DNA of 64,000 bases from Bacteroidales bacterium F22 (GTDB lineage Bacteria; Bacteroidota; Bacteroidia; Bacteroidales; Bacteroidaceae). Every line of letters begins with the position of its first letter. The first letter of the stretch is position 1. Positions 1-9,089 of the stretch are shown piece by piece. Both the position numbers and the translations under genes were made by a program. The notes beneath the pieces are model-generated. The model worked only from the letters and a program-made list of their open reading frames with translations, ran no database searches and was not told where the DNA came from. The stretch is from contig CP095414.1 in the NCBI GenBank assembly GCA_029541985.1, positions 372,001 to 436,000 on the forward strand, in the 5' to 3' direction.

Positions 1-751
1 CCATACGATGAAGATTTATACCTACATCAATTGTTTTAATGATTTCAAAAGAAGGAATATCTATCACTGAAACTGTTCTATCATAATTTGGTACACGATA
101 TCCTCCTGAATTTGCAACATACAGTTTGTTCTCTTTTATCACCATTTCTTCAGGTTGATATCCTACGATAACTTTACGTGTCAGTGTCAAAGAAGTCGTG
201 TCAATCTCAGCTACAAAGCCATGCTCTGCATTTGGGCTAAGTCCAACCGGACCAGAATAAGAACTAACGTATGCTTTTCCATCATGAAACTTGATGTAAC
301 GACAATTAGGAATATCTATACTTGCTATATGAATACCTGATTGCGCATCGAAAACTTCGACATAGTTCGAACAATTGATAACTGCATAGCATTTGCTACC
401 ATATATTTCGATATCGTTACCCACATCCCCCAGTTCTTTAACAACTTCAGGATTCTTTTCCGAATACGTATCAGTAAAATATTCTCCGGTATCATAATTA
501 AAGAAGTCAATCGTTGCTCTATTCATACCCATATTTCCTTCATTGAGCAGGTAGAATCCTTTGATCTTGCTATTTATTCTTCTAGGAGCAACTTGTTTAC
601 TCTCAGACAGATATACATAAGCATCATCTCGACAACTGGTAAATACCAGTATGCAGATGCTAAATAAAGTCATGGACAAGCTAAAAAAGTGCATGCAAGA
701 CTTTGACTTGTTTGTATTGATTTTATTCTTTTTCATATTTGACTTTTTCAT
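1..751 (-). CDS. BtuG-like surface lipoprotein, beta-propeller (partial, 3' end outside window)
   Basis: The frame is open from an ATG at 751 to the window edge (250 codons, no stop). The start is one base after the stop of the BtuB-like receptor, so the two are co-transcribed; a second in-frame ATG lies at 736. The N-terminus has lysines, a hydrophobic segment and a lipobox ending LVFTSC, with the lipidated Cys at about residue 40, followed by R-D-D, an acidic stretch of the kind that sends Bacteroidota lipoproteins to the cell surface. The body has repeated short units such as VEVFDAQSG, ENKLYVANSGG and VSVIDIPSFE, typical of YncE/DUF5074-type beta-propellers. BtuG proteins of Bacteroides are such propellers, sit next to btuB and bind cobalamin tightly outside the cell. 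The riboswitch upstream supports that role here. The function is inferred from fold and context. Confidence 0.8.
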   Translation of the reverse strand, partial: MKKSNMKKNKINTNKSKSCMHFFSLSMTLFSICILVFTSCRDDAYVYLSESKQVAPRRINSKIKGFYLLNEGNMGMNRATIDFFNYDTGEYFTDTYSEKNPEVVKELGDVGNDIEIYGSKCYAVINCSNYVEVFDAQSGIHIASIDIPNCRYIKFHDGKAYVSSYSGPVGLSPNAEHGFVAEIDTTSLTLTRKVIVGYQPEEMVIKENKLYVANSGGYRVPNYDRTVSVIDIPSFEIIKTIDVGINLHRM

Positions 752-752
752 C

Positions 753-2831
753 CTATAAATTCATTGTTAGCGCTAAGCGATAATTTCTCCCAGGCATCGG
801 ATAATTAAGAACCACATCATAATATTGATTCAATAAGTTATTTACCTCGCCAGAAATTCGCCATTTAATCCTGTTAGTTGTAAAAGAATAATCTAATGAT
901 AAGTCATGAGTGTACCATGGTTCGACATGATTTCTTTCGATGTTGTTTACAGCGCCATCATAACGTTCTCCTACATAAATGAAACTATAATTCAATCCCC
1001 ATTGTAAGAATTGTAATCCACCGATAACTGATAAGCTATGCCATGGAGTATAAGGGATTTGGTCTCCATATGAAGACATCTTCAAACCATTAATCTTGGT
1101 GAAATCCTGAGCTTTGCTATATGAATAACTAAGGTTTAGTCTTCCTTTTAGATGATTCACATGGGCAAGAATCTCAGCAGAAGTATCTACTCCCTTGGTC
1201 TCAACTAATCCCATATTAGTCATCATCCATCTGAAACTACTTCCCGTAGGAGATGCAATAATCTTATTAGTGATGCGTGCATAATACATATCACTCTGAA
1301 AATGAATCTTATCTAAGAAAGCGTGGTGAAAGACTTTGTTGTATGTAAATCCTAGATTATATTGGTCTGTAAATTCAGGTTTAAGTTGGCTGTAACCAAT
1401 CTGTGTGTAGTACAAGTCATTGAATGTAGGCATTCTGAAGATACGCTTGTAGAAGACCCGAAAATTGAAAGGTCCTGATTCGATAGGTTCATAATTCATG
1501 AAGACAGCGGGAGCCCATTCCAATTTATCAGGGGATGCGACATTGTTCTTTACCGTCTCAGTAACAAAAGTACCAAGCACATTTGCTTGCAACTTGATTC
1601 TACCTAAATCGGCTGATGATGCAAAGGCGGCTAAAGTAGTATAGCGTTGTGGGAAAGTAAATGGCGTATTAACTCCTCGCATGGTTGCATTGAGTTTATT
1701 ATACTCGAAATCCACTGACACAGAAGCATTCCACCATGGTTTAATTTCATAGGCATGAACAGTAGAGAGGTAGACATCTTGTTGATAGTAAGAATTATCA
1801 AATTGCATCTTCTGAGTCACATAATCATTTAGAAATTCCACACTATCTCTAGAGAGATAATGAGTATAATCATAAGCAAACTTGGCATTAATTTTAAACT
1901 TATACTTTTCGTTGACTTCGCGAATCAGACTGCCCTGAGCAAAGAAATTCTTATCGTTTTGGCGTTCACCACTACCAAACACATTCTTGACAATAGCTCC
2001 TGGAAGCCCTCTATCACTACCATAATAATAAAGTTTAGCATGCCATGATGTGTTATTTGATGCACCGAAAAGAGCTGTTTCAATTCGATAAGCATCTATA
2101 TCACTATTCTTTCTAATTGCCGTCGTATCATAAGCAACTTCACCATTCATCATCAGCCGCTTATATCTAAACTTGTATTGTCCGTTGGAATGGATATGCT
2201 CAGCATTGACGGTTGCTTTTAAGTTACTATTGAAACGGTGTTCAATCTGTAGAGACGGATTAGACAATTGGATACTACCTGTTCTGTATCGAAGTTGAAT
2301 ATTAGTCTCTTTATCCTTTTCAAAATGAGGCCGTTTGGTACGCATATATACCGCTGACGCAGAAGAAAAATCCTTAGCAGATTGGAAAATATCACTTTTC
2401 TGCCCATTGTATAGTGCCACTTCTTCCATGTTGTCTAGAGAGAATTTACCTAAATCAACCACTCCATTTTGAGCATTACCGACTTCTATACCATCGTAAA
2501 AGACACCTACATGATGAGAACCCATGTTTCTCACATTTACCGTCTTTAGTCCTCCCATGCCACCAAAGTCTTTAATTTGTACCCCGGAGAAATAGCGAAG
2601 GGCATCAGCTACGTTCATTGCACTGAGCTTCTCTAGTTGAATACCAGAAAGTTTTTGAATCGGTATTACTTCTTTAAATGGTTTAGCCGTAATCACCACT
2701 TCTTGGATGTGCTGTATACTATCTAGTGCTGATTGAGCACATACATTTATTGGTACGTACAGAAACGTGCATACCAACGACCTATAAAGTATCTTATGGA
2801 CACTTATAGGAAATAATCTTTTCCTTGTCAT
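753..2831 (-). CDS. btuB: TonB-dependent outer-membrane receptor, BtuB-like (cobalamin uptake)
   Basis: A 692-residue outer-membrane receptor. It has a signal peptide (about residues 1-32, ending VCAQS), a TonB-box-like EVVITA at 44-49, a plug domain (about 50-165, with ADALRYFSGVQIKDFGG and VNVRNMGSHHVGVFYDG), then a long beta-barrel rich in alternating aromatic residues. The end, PMPGRNYRLALTMNL, is a usual barrel terminus. It lacks the N-terminal carboxypeptidase-regulatory-like domain of SusC proteins, so it is of the small BtuB/FepA type. A cobalamin riboswitch directly upstream makes vitamin B12 or a related corrinoid the likely substrate. The BtuG-like lipoprotein gene follows after one base. 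Energy would come from TonB-ExbBD encoded elsewhere. Confidence 0.88.
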   Translation of the reverse strand: MTRKRLFPISVHKILYRSLVCTFLYVPINVCAQSALDSIQHIQEVVITAKPFKEVIPIQKLSGIQLEKLSAMNVADALRYFSGVQIKDFGGMGGLKTVNVRNMGSHHVGVFYDGIEVGNAQNGVVDLGKFSLDNMEEVALYNGQKSDIFQSAKDFSSASAVYMRTKRPHFEKDKETNIQLRYRTGSIQLSNPSLQIEHRFNSNLKATVNAEHIHSNGQYKFRYKRLMMNGEVAYDTTAIRKNSDIDAYRIETALFGASNNTSWHAKLYYYGSDRGLPGAIVKNVFGSGERQNDKNFFAQGSLIREVNEKYKFKINAKFAYDYTHYLSRDSVEFLNDYVTQKMQFDNSYYQQDVYLSTVHAYEIKPWWNASVSVDFEYNKLNATMRGVNTPFTFPQRYTTLAAFASSADLGRIKLQANVLGTFVTETVKNNVASPDKLEWAPAVFMNYEPIESGPFNFRVFYKRIFRMPTFNDLYYTQIGYSQLKPEFTDQYNLGFTYNKVFHHAFLDKIHFQSDMYYARITNKIIASPTGSSFRWMMTNMGLVETKGVDTSAEILAHVNHLKGRLNLSYSYSKAQDFTKINGLKMSSYGDQIPYTPWHSLSVIGGLQFLQWGLNYSFIYVGERYDGAVNNIERNHVEPWYTHDLSLDYSFTTNRIKWRISGEVNNLLNQYYDVVLNYPMPGRNYRLALTMNL

Positions 2832-2894
2832 AAAAAATATTTAAAAAAAATGTGTACCTACATCTGAATCCAAGAAATGTAGACTAACTAATAA

Positions 2895-3072
2895 TAATGG
2901 TAGGTCTTCTGACTTACTCCAGTTTGAGTGTTCTTCCCGATGAGTTATACAAACTCTCAGTGAACGATGATATACTCAAACTCATATAAATTGGAGCTTA
3001 CAGCAGCTGGTCTGTTCAGGTTTTTCACCTGATTCCCTTTTAATCATTTTAGATGGATCTCTAAAACGAACC
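2895..3072 (-). promoter_or_regulatory. Cobalamin riboswitch
   Basis: Read on the minus strand, the 5' UTR of the receptor gene contains the conserved B12-riboswitch blocks in order: GGGAATCAGGTGAAAAACC, then CAGACCAGCTGCTGTAAGC (B12 box region), then CACTG, GGGAAGAA, and finally GAGTAAGTCAGAAGACCTACC. Spacing and order fit the class I (AdoCbl-type) aptamer. The 3' end lies about 65 bases from the receptor start, so control could be through translation or early termination. I see no clear intrinsic terminator between aptamer and start codon. Confidence 0.93.
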
Positions 3073-3083
3073 ATAATTCGTTG

Positions 3084-3091
3084 CAAATATA
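3084..3091 (-). promoter_or_regulatory. Promoter -7 element for btuB transcript
   Basis: TATATTTG on the minus strand matches the Bacteroidota TAnnTTTG element and lies just upstream of the riboswitch. No clear TTTG -33 element is seen. Confidence 0.5.
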
Positions 3092-3147
3092 ATACTTTTT
3101 TATGGTTTGTATCAGAAAAAGTATCCAATTAGCTAATTGTAAAAAAG

Positions 3148-3186
3148 AAGTGAGAAATAAAGATTATTAGTCTTTATTTCTCACTT
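3148..3186 (-). terminator. Terminator of the lon-tgt-lptG operon
   Basis: A perfect 16-base inverted repeat (AAGTGAGAAATAAAGA and its complement, 7-base loop) lies downstream of lptG. On the minus strand it is followed by a run of six T. Confidence 0.8.
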
Positions 3187-3263
3187 GTAGTCTTCTAAAG
3201 AATTTGAATACTCAAAAAAATGTTTCTTTTCTTCAAAAAATCAGCATATCGAATGGTTTATTA

Positions 3264-4364
3264 TTAATTAGGAGCTTGTCTCCAAAGAAACGCAGCAATA
3301 ATTGAATACAATATATTGGGAATCCAAACAGCCAGCATGGGTGACATATTTCCGTTAACAGCAAAGGTTGATGAAATAGTTTGGAATAATATATATCCGA
3401 AACTCAATCCTAAACCAATTCCTAACTGCAAACCCATTCCTCCTTTAATTTTTTTCGAAGACAAGGAGCAACCTATGATTGTTAAGATGAAACTAGCAAA
3501 AGCCATAGCTATTCTCGAATGATATTCTATTTGAAATACTTTAGTATTTCCGAAACCTCTTTTAGTCTGCTTACTAATATAATTGCTCAATTGGCTACTA
3601 GTCATCATCTGTTGCTGATTATGTTGAATCAAGAAATCTTCAGGATCCATATTAATAATCGAATCAAGTTTGGCCCCACTTGTTATTTGCTCTTTCATTC
3701 CCACCATCTGGCGGATAGTGTAATCTTTAATCACCCAATGATTAGTCTTAAGCGTATCATAAACTGCTTTCTTTGCCGTAAGATGAGATACCAACTTCTT
3801 ATTATCAAATTTATCAAGAGAAAATCGAGTAGCTGTCTTGCTATAATCATCATAACGTCCGATATAAGCAATCACACCCGGATTCACTTGAAGTTGGATA
3901 TTGCGAGCAGAAGTAATTGCTCTCTTCTTATAATACTTATTCTCAAAATTAATCCTCGTGACACTTCCCCTTGGAATGACGTAACTACTCAATCCAAAGG
4001 ATAAAAGTGCTATAATTCCCGCAGAGATAAGATATGGTCGCATCAACCTCTTAAAACTCATACCAGTACTTAACATGGCGATGATTTCAGATTGGTCAGC
4101 TAATCTAGAAGTAAAAAAGATAACAGCAATAAATACAAATAAAGGGCTAAAAAGATTGCTAAAGTAAGGGATGAAATTGAGATAATAATCAAATATTATA
4201 GCATTCCAAGGTGCATCATTAGCCATAAATTTATCCATTCTTTCATTGAAGTCAAAAACTACAGCAATACTAATAATTAGTGCTATAGAAAAGAAATACG
4301 TACCAAGAAACTTCTTGATAATATACCAATCAATTCGACGGATAAAACGATTACTTAATTTCAT
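3264..4364 (-). CDS. lptG: LptF/LptG-family permease (YjgP/YjgQ), LPS export
   Basis: A 366-residue inner-membrane protein of the YjgP/YjgQ family. These form the membrane part of the LptB2FG ABC transporter that pulls lipopolysaccharide from the inner membrane to the outer membrane. The N-terminus RRIDWYIIKKFLGTYF begins the first helix. Three hydrophobic helices lie in the first 120 residues, a periplasmic beta-rich region spans roughly 125-265, and three further helices reach the C-terminus (around 280-362), the usual architecture. Length fits the family. It starts 20 bases after tgt and is probably the last gene of lon-tgt-lptG. Whether it acts as LptF or LptG cannot be told from sequence alone. 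Confidence 0.85.
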   Translation of the reverse strand: MKLSNRFIRRIDWYIIKKFLGTYFFSIALIISIAVVFDFNERMDKFMANDAPWNAIIFDYYLNFIPYFSNLFSPLFVFIAVIFFTSRLADQSEIIAMLSTGMSFKRLMRPYLISAGIIALLSFGLSSYVIPRGSVTRINFENKYYKKRAITSARNIQLQVNPGVIAYIGRYDDYSKTATRFSLDKFDNKKLVSHLTAKKAVYDTLKTNHWVIKDYTIRQMVGMKEQITSGAKLDSIINMDPEDFLIQHNQQQMMTSSQLSNYISKQTKRGFGNTKVFQIEYHSRIAMAFASFILTIIGCSLSSKKIKGGMGLQLGIGLGLSFGYILFQTISSTFAVNGNMSPMLAVWIPNILYSIIAAFLWRQAPN

Positions 4365-4384
4365 AAAACAATTACTTTATAATT

Positions 4385-5515
4385 TTATAATCTAGTGGCA
4401 AGTCTCTTAACCATAACCGCTTTCCAACTAGAGAAATCGCCATCGATAATATGTTGACGTGCTTCACCAACTAGCCATAAGTAGAAACTCAAATTATGAA
4501 TGGTCGCTAACTGTAGAGCTAACAATTCTTTCGCATGAAATAGATGACGAAGATACGCTTTGCTATAGAAACGATCCAAATCGCAAGCACCATCTGCTTC
4601 GATAGGTGAGAAGTCGTTGGCCCATTTCTTATTTTTCATATTTATGATACCATCTTTAGTAAACAGCATACCATTTCTACCATTACGAGAAGGCATTACG
4701 CAATCAAACATATCGACTCCTCTCTCTATTCCTTCGAGAATATTAACAGGAGTACCTACACCCATCAAATAGCGAGGTTTATCTTGAGGAAGTATTTCAT
4801 TGACTACTTCAATCATTTCGTACATTTTTTCAGCAGGTTCTCCCACTGCTAATCCCCCAATTGCATTACCTGCAGCCTCTTTGCTAGCTACAAATTCAGC
4901 ACTTTGCCTTCTGAGGTCAGGATAGACACACCCCTGAACGATAGGAAACAAAGCCTGTTCGTAACCATATAGAGGCTCTGTCTCATTGAATCTTTTGAAG
5001 CAGCGATCTAACCATCTATGAGTCAAGCCCAAAGATTGTTTGGCATAATTATAATCAGATGTTCCAGGAGGACATTCATCAAAAGCCATCATGATATCCG
5101 CTCCAATGATGCGCTCTATATCCATGACACCTTCGGGAGTAAAGAAATGCTTACTTCCATCAATGTGACTTCTAAATTCACATCCTTCCTCTTTTAACTT
5201 TCTGATTCCAGTTAAAGAAAAGACTTGGAATCCACCACTATCAGTCAAGATAGGGCGGTCCCACCCATTAAATTTATGCAATCCACCAGCCTGTTTCAAG
5301 ACATCAAGACCTGGTCTTAAGTAAAGATGATAGGTGTTACCTAGAATAATTTGAGCCTCAATCTGCTCAATCAGGTCTCTCACCTGCACACCTTTTACGC
5401 TACCTATAGTACCTACAGGCATAAAGATAGGTGTTTTTATATCTCCATGCTCAGTAGAAAGTACACCAGCCCTAGCATTGCTCTTAGAATCAGTATGTTG
5501 AAGTGTATATTTCAT
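4385..5515 (-). CDS. tgt: tRNA-guanine transglycosylase (queuosine pathway)
   Basis: A 376-residue homologue of bacterial Tgt, which exchanges guanine-34 for preQ1 in tRNAs with GUN anticodons. The substrate-binding Asp lies in LTDSGGFQVFSL (D92), the nucleophile Asp in GVDMFDCVMPSRNGRNG (about D271), and the preQ1-pocket motif IGGLAVGEP is present. The C-terminal region SKAYLRHLFHAKELLALQLATIHNLSFYLWL aligns with the usual zinc-binding segment, but the CxCxxC motif before it is replaced by C-D-L-D-R-F, so only one of the three zinc cysteines remains. Length and the other motifs are standard, so it is probably active. It lies between lon and lptG on one transcript. Confidence 0.93.
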   Translation of the reverse strand: MKYTLQHTDSKSNARAGVLSTEHGDIKTPIFMPVGTIGSVKGVQVRDLIEQIEAQIILGNTYHLYLRPGLDVLKQAGGLHKFNGWDRPILTDSGGFQVFSLTGIRKLKEEGCEFRSHIDGSKHFFTPEGVMDIERIIGADIMMAFDECPPGTSDYNYAKQSLGLTHRWLDRCFKRFNETEPLYGYEQALFPIVQGCVYPDLRRQSAEFVASKEAAGNAIGGLAVGEPAEKMYEMIEVVNEILPQDKPRYLMGVGTPVNILEGIERGVDMFDCVMPSRNGRNGMLFTKDGIINMKNKKWANDFSPIEADGACDLDRFYSKAYLRHLFHAKELLALQLATIHNLSFYLWLVGEARQHIIDGDFSSWKAVMVKRLATRL

Positions 5516-5561
5516 ATAAAATCAAAAAGTTTAAATTATTATAGTTTGGTTGCTAATGATA

Positions 5562-8102
5562 CTATTCTTTATTTAAATCAATAGCATTGTTCACTTGGTC
5601 TTTGGTTAGTGCATAATCGATAACCTCAGTCATATCGTTAACATAATGGAATTTAAGTCCAGAAAGATACTCTGCCTTAATTTTTTCCACATCATTTTTA
5701 TTCTCAACAGATAATATTATCTCACGGATACCAGCACGACGAGCTGCTAATACCTTCTCACGAATTCCACCAACAGGAATGACTCTACCTCTGAGAGTAA
5801 TTTCTCCTGTCATAGCAAGATACGCCTTGACCTTGCATTGAGTAAAAGCAGAGACAAGAGCAGTAGCCATCGTGATACCAGCAGAAGGACCATCTTTAGG
5901 AATAGCCCCTTCCGGAACATGTAGATGGATATTCCATTTAGTAAAGAGGCTAGAATCAATGTGAAGTGCTTCAGCGTGTGCTTTGATATACTCTAGAGCC
6001 AACATAGCAGACTCTTTCATCACATCTCCTAGATTACCCGTCAAAGTAAGTGTTCCCTTACCACGGCTTAAGCTAGTTTCTATAAATAAGATTTCTCCAC
6101 CAACAGGCGTCCATGCAAGTCCTGTAACGACACCGGCATACCGATTTCCCTGATACATATCTCTATTATATGTAGGAAGTCCAAGATAATTAGTAAGGTC
6201 ATCCTTAGTCACATTAGGTTTTAGACTATCAGCGTCTAAGGCAACCTGATAAGCTAATTTACGAGCAATCTTATTTAACTGCTTTTCAAGTTGGCGCACT
6301 CCACTTTCACGGGTATATTGGTCAATCAACTGCATGATGACAGGTTTAGTCATCTTAATATCCCGATCATTCACTCCATTTGTAACAAGAGCTTTAGGTA
6401 GGAGATGTCGTTTAGCTATTTGATACTTTTCTTCTGCTATATATCCACTGACATTGATAACTTCCATACGGTCAAGTAGGGGAGCAGGAATCGTATTTAA
6501 ATCATTTGCAGTAGCGATGAATAAGACTTTACTCAAATCAAAGTCAAGGTCAATGAAGTTATCATGAAATTTATTGTTTTGTTCTGGATCCAATACTTCT
6601 AGAAGAGCCGAATGTGGATCACCTCTGCGAGCATCATCACTAACCTTATCAATCTCATCAAGAATAAAGACCGGATTCGCAGTTTTAGCTTTCATCAACC
6701 CCTTAATAATTCTTCCAGGCATAGCACCAAGATAAGTTCGACGATGTCCTCTAATCTCACTTTCATCATGGATACCGCCCAATGATATGCGTTGGTACTT
6801 GCGATTCAAAGCTTCAGCAACAGAACGTCCAAGAGAAGTTTTACCCACCCCAGGAGGGCCATAAAGACAAACGATAGGACTTTTAGAGCTCTTATTCAGT
6901 TTCAATACCGCAAGATGTTCAAGAATTCTTTCTTTAACCTCTTCTAGTCCATAATGGTCTTGATCCAGTTTTTTCTTCGCACGCTTTAGGTTGAGATTAT
7001 CCTCGCTATAAATCCCCCAAGGTAAAGAAGCAACAGTCTGAAGATAATTAAGATTTATAGCATAATCAGGATTATGAGTAGGTACACGTTTCAATTTATC
7101 CAATTCCCTGTTGTAAGTATCCACGATATCCTTAGGTGGAAATTTCGTTTCCATTTCCTTCCTAAGTGCTTCTACATCAGGATTACCCGAAGAAATTGAA
7201 TTTTGAAGGATTTTAATTTCCTCATTGACATAATATTCCCGTTGCAACTTCTCCATCTGCATAGCTGCTTCGTTGTGTAAACCTTTACGAAACACCATCA
7301 GTTTCTCTAGGAGATTCACATTCTTATTGAGAATAAACATTTGCTTCAAGACAAGTGGCTCGTCTAAAATCTCTTGAATCTGACTGAAAGTAATACGGTC
7401 GGTTGAGTTATGCAGATAAAAATAAATAAGAAAAGGAGACAATTCTAAGTGCTTCTTCGTTTCATTAATAAGATGAAAGGTCTGTTTATACCCCTCATCG
7501 TTAGGATGTAACTGTTGTGTTGTCTTATCAATGTCATTCCATAATTTGGTAACAATCTCCTTAGTTTCTTCATCTTCTAAATAAGAAGTATCATTAGGAA
7601 AAGGTGAACATTTAGCTTTGAATATCTCAGTCGAATCATCATAATAAATCTCATCAATTTTCATACGATTTTCGGCTTTAATAAACACATCAATGTTTAT
7701 TCCAGAATCAGAAGTATCATCATCATTAGGAATAGCTCCCTTTATTTGTGCTAATACTCCTGTGGAGTAAAAATTATCAATATCATTTATTTCCTTGTGT
7801 TCATCTTTTTGAGCCACAATTAAAACCGTCGAACCATTTTTAAATCCCCAATCAAATGCACGGGCATTCATTAGCTGATTGAGAACGATACGTTGATTAC
7901 TAAAAGGCAGAACGAAATGGTCGTTCATAGTAATGATAGCTAAATCCATTGTTTCAGTAAGGTCAATATCTTGAGTATAGTCAAGAAAATCGCTCTTATC
8001 CATTTTCATTTCATTCATTATCGTAGCGATATCCTCAGGATTTGTCATGTCTATTTCGACATTTTCAACTACTTTTGCCTCAGCGTTATTATTCTTATTC
8101 AA
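5562..8102 (-). CDS. lon: ATP-dependent protease La
   Basis: An 846-residue Lon (LonA type) that degrades misfolded and regulatory proteins in the cytoplasm. It has an N-terminal LON substrate-binding domain (about 50-250) preceded by an acidic Asn/Glu/Asp-rich extension of some 40 residues, a helical region with coiled coil, the AAA+ module with Walker [10 protein letters not shown] (about 409-417) and Walker [10 protein letters not shown], and a C-terminal serine-lysine protease domain with GPSAG (Ser about 739) and [14 protein letters not shown] (Lys about 782). All catalytic parts are intact. It is the first gene of the operon with tgt and lptG; a promoter element lies about 90 bases upstream. 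Confidence 0.97.
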   Translation of the reverse strand: MNKNNNAEAKVVENVEIDMTNPEDIATIMNEMKMDKSDFLDYTQDIDLTETMDLAIITMNDHFVLPFSNQRIVLNQLMNARAFDWGFKNGSTVLIVAQKDEHKEINDIDNFYSTGVLAQIKGAIPNDDDTSDSGINIDVFIKAENRMKIDEIYYDDSTEIFKAKCSPFPNDTSYLEDEETKEIVTKLWNDIDKTTQQLHPNDEGYKQTFHLINETKKHLELSPFLIYFYLHNSTDRITFSQIQEILDEPLVLKQMFILNKNVNLLEKLMVFRKGLHNEAAMQMEKLQREYYVNEEIKILQNSISSGNPDVEALRKEMETKFPPKDIVDTYNRELDKLKRVPTHNPDYAINLNYLQTVASLPWGIYSEDNLNLKRAKKKLDQDHYGLEEVKERILEHLAVLKLNKSSKSPIVCLYGPPGVGKTSLGRSVAEALNRKYQRISLGGIHDESEIRGHRRTYLGAMPGRIIKGLMKAKTANPVFILDEIDKVSDDARRGDPHSALLEVLDPEQNNKFHDNFIDLDFDLSKVLFIATANDLNTIPAPLLDRMEVINVSGYIAEEKYQIAKRHLLPKALVTNGVNDRDIKMTKPVIMQLIDQYTRESGVRQLEKQLNKIARKLAYQVALDADSLKPNVTKDDLTNYLGLPTYNRDMYQGNRYAGVVTGLAWTPVGGEILFIETSLSRGKGTLTLTGNLGDVMKESAMLALEYIKAHAEALHIDSSLFTKWNIHLHVPEGAIPKDGPSAGITMATALVSAFTQCKVKAYLAMTGEITLRGRVIPVGGIREKVLAARRAGIREIILSVENKNDVEKIKAEYLSGLKFHYVNDMTEVIDYALTKDQVNNAIDLNKE

Positions 8103-8192
8103 TTTAGTTGTTATTTAGATGTGAAGTAATAGATTTCTTTGAGAGATAGATTTTTAAAATGTAATTATCTATCTTCACGATTAAACAGTGTG

Positions 8193-8200
8193 CAAAGATA
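8193..8200 (-). promoter_or_regulatory. Promoter -7 element for lon
   Basis: TATCTTTG on the minus strand fits TAnnTTTG. It lies 90 bases upstream of the lon start, with no obvious -33 TTTG. Confidence 0.55.
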
Positions 8201-8291
8201 GTGCTTTTTTGATTCTTTTTGCCGTTTTTCAGTTCTTAAAATAAGATGAATAAGAAAAATGACCAATAATTTTAATAAATAATATTTAGTG

Positions 8292-9050
8292 ATGAGCAAT
8301 CCATATTTCCAATTTAAAAGATTCAGAATCAACCATGACAGATGTGCCATGAAGGTAGGTACAGACAGCGTATTATTAGGAGCATGGACCACTTTGAGCA
8401 CTCTAAAAAGGAGTGGGGGAAGAAAAAAAATATTAGATATTGGTACAGGCAGTGGGTTAATCGCCCTGATGCTAGCACAGAGAACCTCATCCCTAAGTCA
8501 AGTATCGATTGATGCATTGGAAATAGATATCGAAGCATCAATCCAAGCCAAAGAAAATGTAAAACAATCACCTTGGGAAGATAAGATAAGCATTATACAA
8601 GGGGACTTTACCGATCCAATACAGTTAAGTAATCTTAAATCCTCACGTGATACCTATCAATTGATTATAACCAATCCACCTTTTTTCATAGACTCATTAA
8701 ATAGTCCAAACCAACAGCGTACCGTAGCAAGACATACAGAAGCCGGACTCACCTTCGACCATCTAATCCAGGGAGTGAGTTCACTGTTAGATGAAATAGG
8801 TATATTTTCAATCATCCTACCAACAACAGAAGCCGATAGATTCATTAGACAAGCCTCAGAGCAACGACTCTATCTACTTAAGCGAACTAACTTGCTCACC
8901 AAACCAGGAGGTAAAGTCAGACGCTCTATGATGCAATTCGGAAAAAAAGAAAATCACTATACCGAAGATGAGCTACTCATCGAAATAGCCCGTCATCAAT
9001 ATAGTGAAGAATATAAAGCTTTGACACAAGCATTCTACCTAGACAAATAA
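8292..9050 (+). CDS. trmN6: tRNA1(Val) (adenine(37)-N6)-methyltransferase
   Basis: A 252-residue class I SAM-dependent methyltransferase of the TrmN6/YfiC type. The N-terminal FKRFRINHDRCAMKVGTDSVLLG is the family signature, LDIGTGSGLIAL (48-59) is the SAM-binding loop and ITNPPFF (N128-P-P-F131) is the catalytic motif of N6-adenine methyltransferases. The family methylates A37 of valine tRNA. A GTG lies directly before the ATG at 8292; I prefer the ATG. The gene stands alone, divergent from lon and convergent with the SPFH gene, and its stop codon lies inside a terminator-like hairpin. Confidence 0.88.
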   Translation: MSNPYFQFKRFRINHDRCAMKVGTDSVLLGAWTTLSTLKRSGGRKKILDIGTGSGLIALMLAQRTSSLSQVSIDALEIDIEASIQAKENVKQSPWEDKISIIQGDFTDPIQLSNLKSSRDTYQLIITNPPFFIDSLNSPNQQRTVARHTEAGLTFDHLIQGVSSLLDEIGIFSIILPTTEADRFIRQASEQRLYLLKRTNLLTKPGGKVRRSMMQFGKKENHYTEDELLIEIARHQYSEEYKALTQAFYLDK

Positions 9051-9069
9051 ACAGAACAGTTTATTTGTC
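9042..9069. terminator. Stem-loop at convergent trmN6 / SPFH ends
   Basis: GACAAATAAAC and its exact complement flank a 6-base loop. The left arm includes the trmN6 stop codon. T-runs are weak on both sides, so it is a plausible but not strong bidirectional terminator. Confidence 0.5.
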
Positions 9070-9089
9070 CAGAGAATACCGTCACACCA

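Noticed and set aside
155-667. Two plus-strand ORFs in the first 670 bases.
   Set aside because: They are antisense to the lipoprotein gene, which is open across the whole stretch and has lipobox and propeller motifs.
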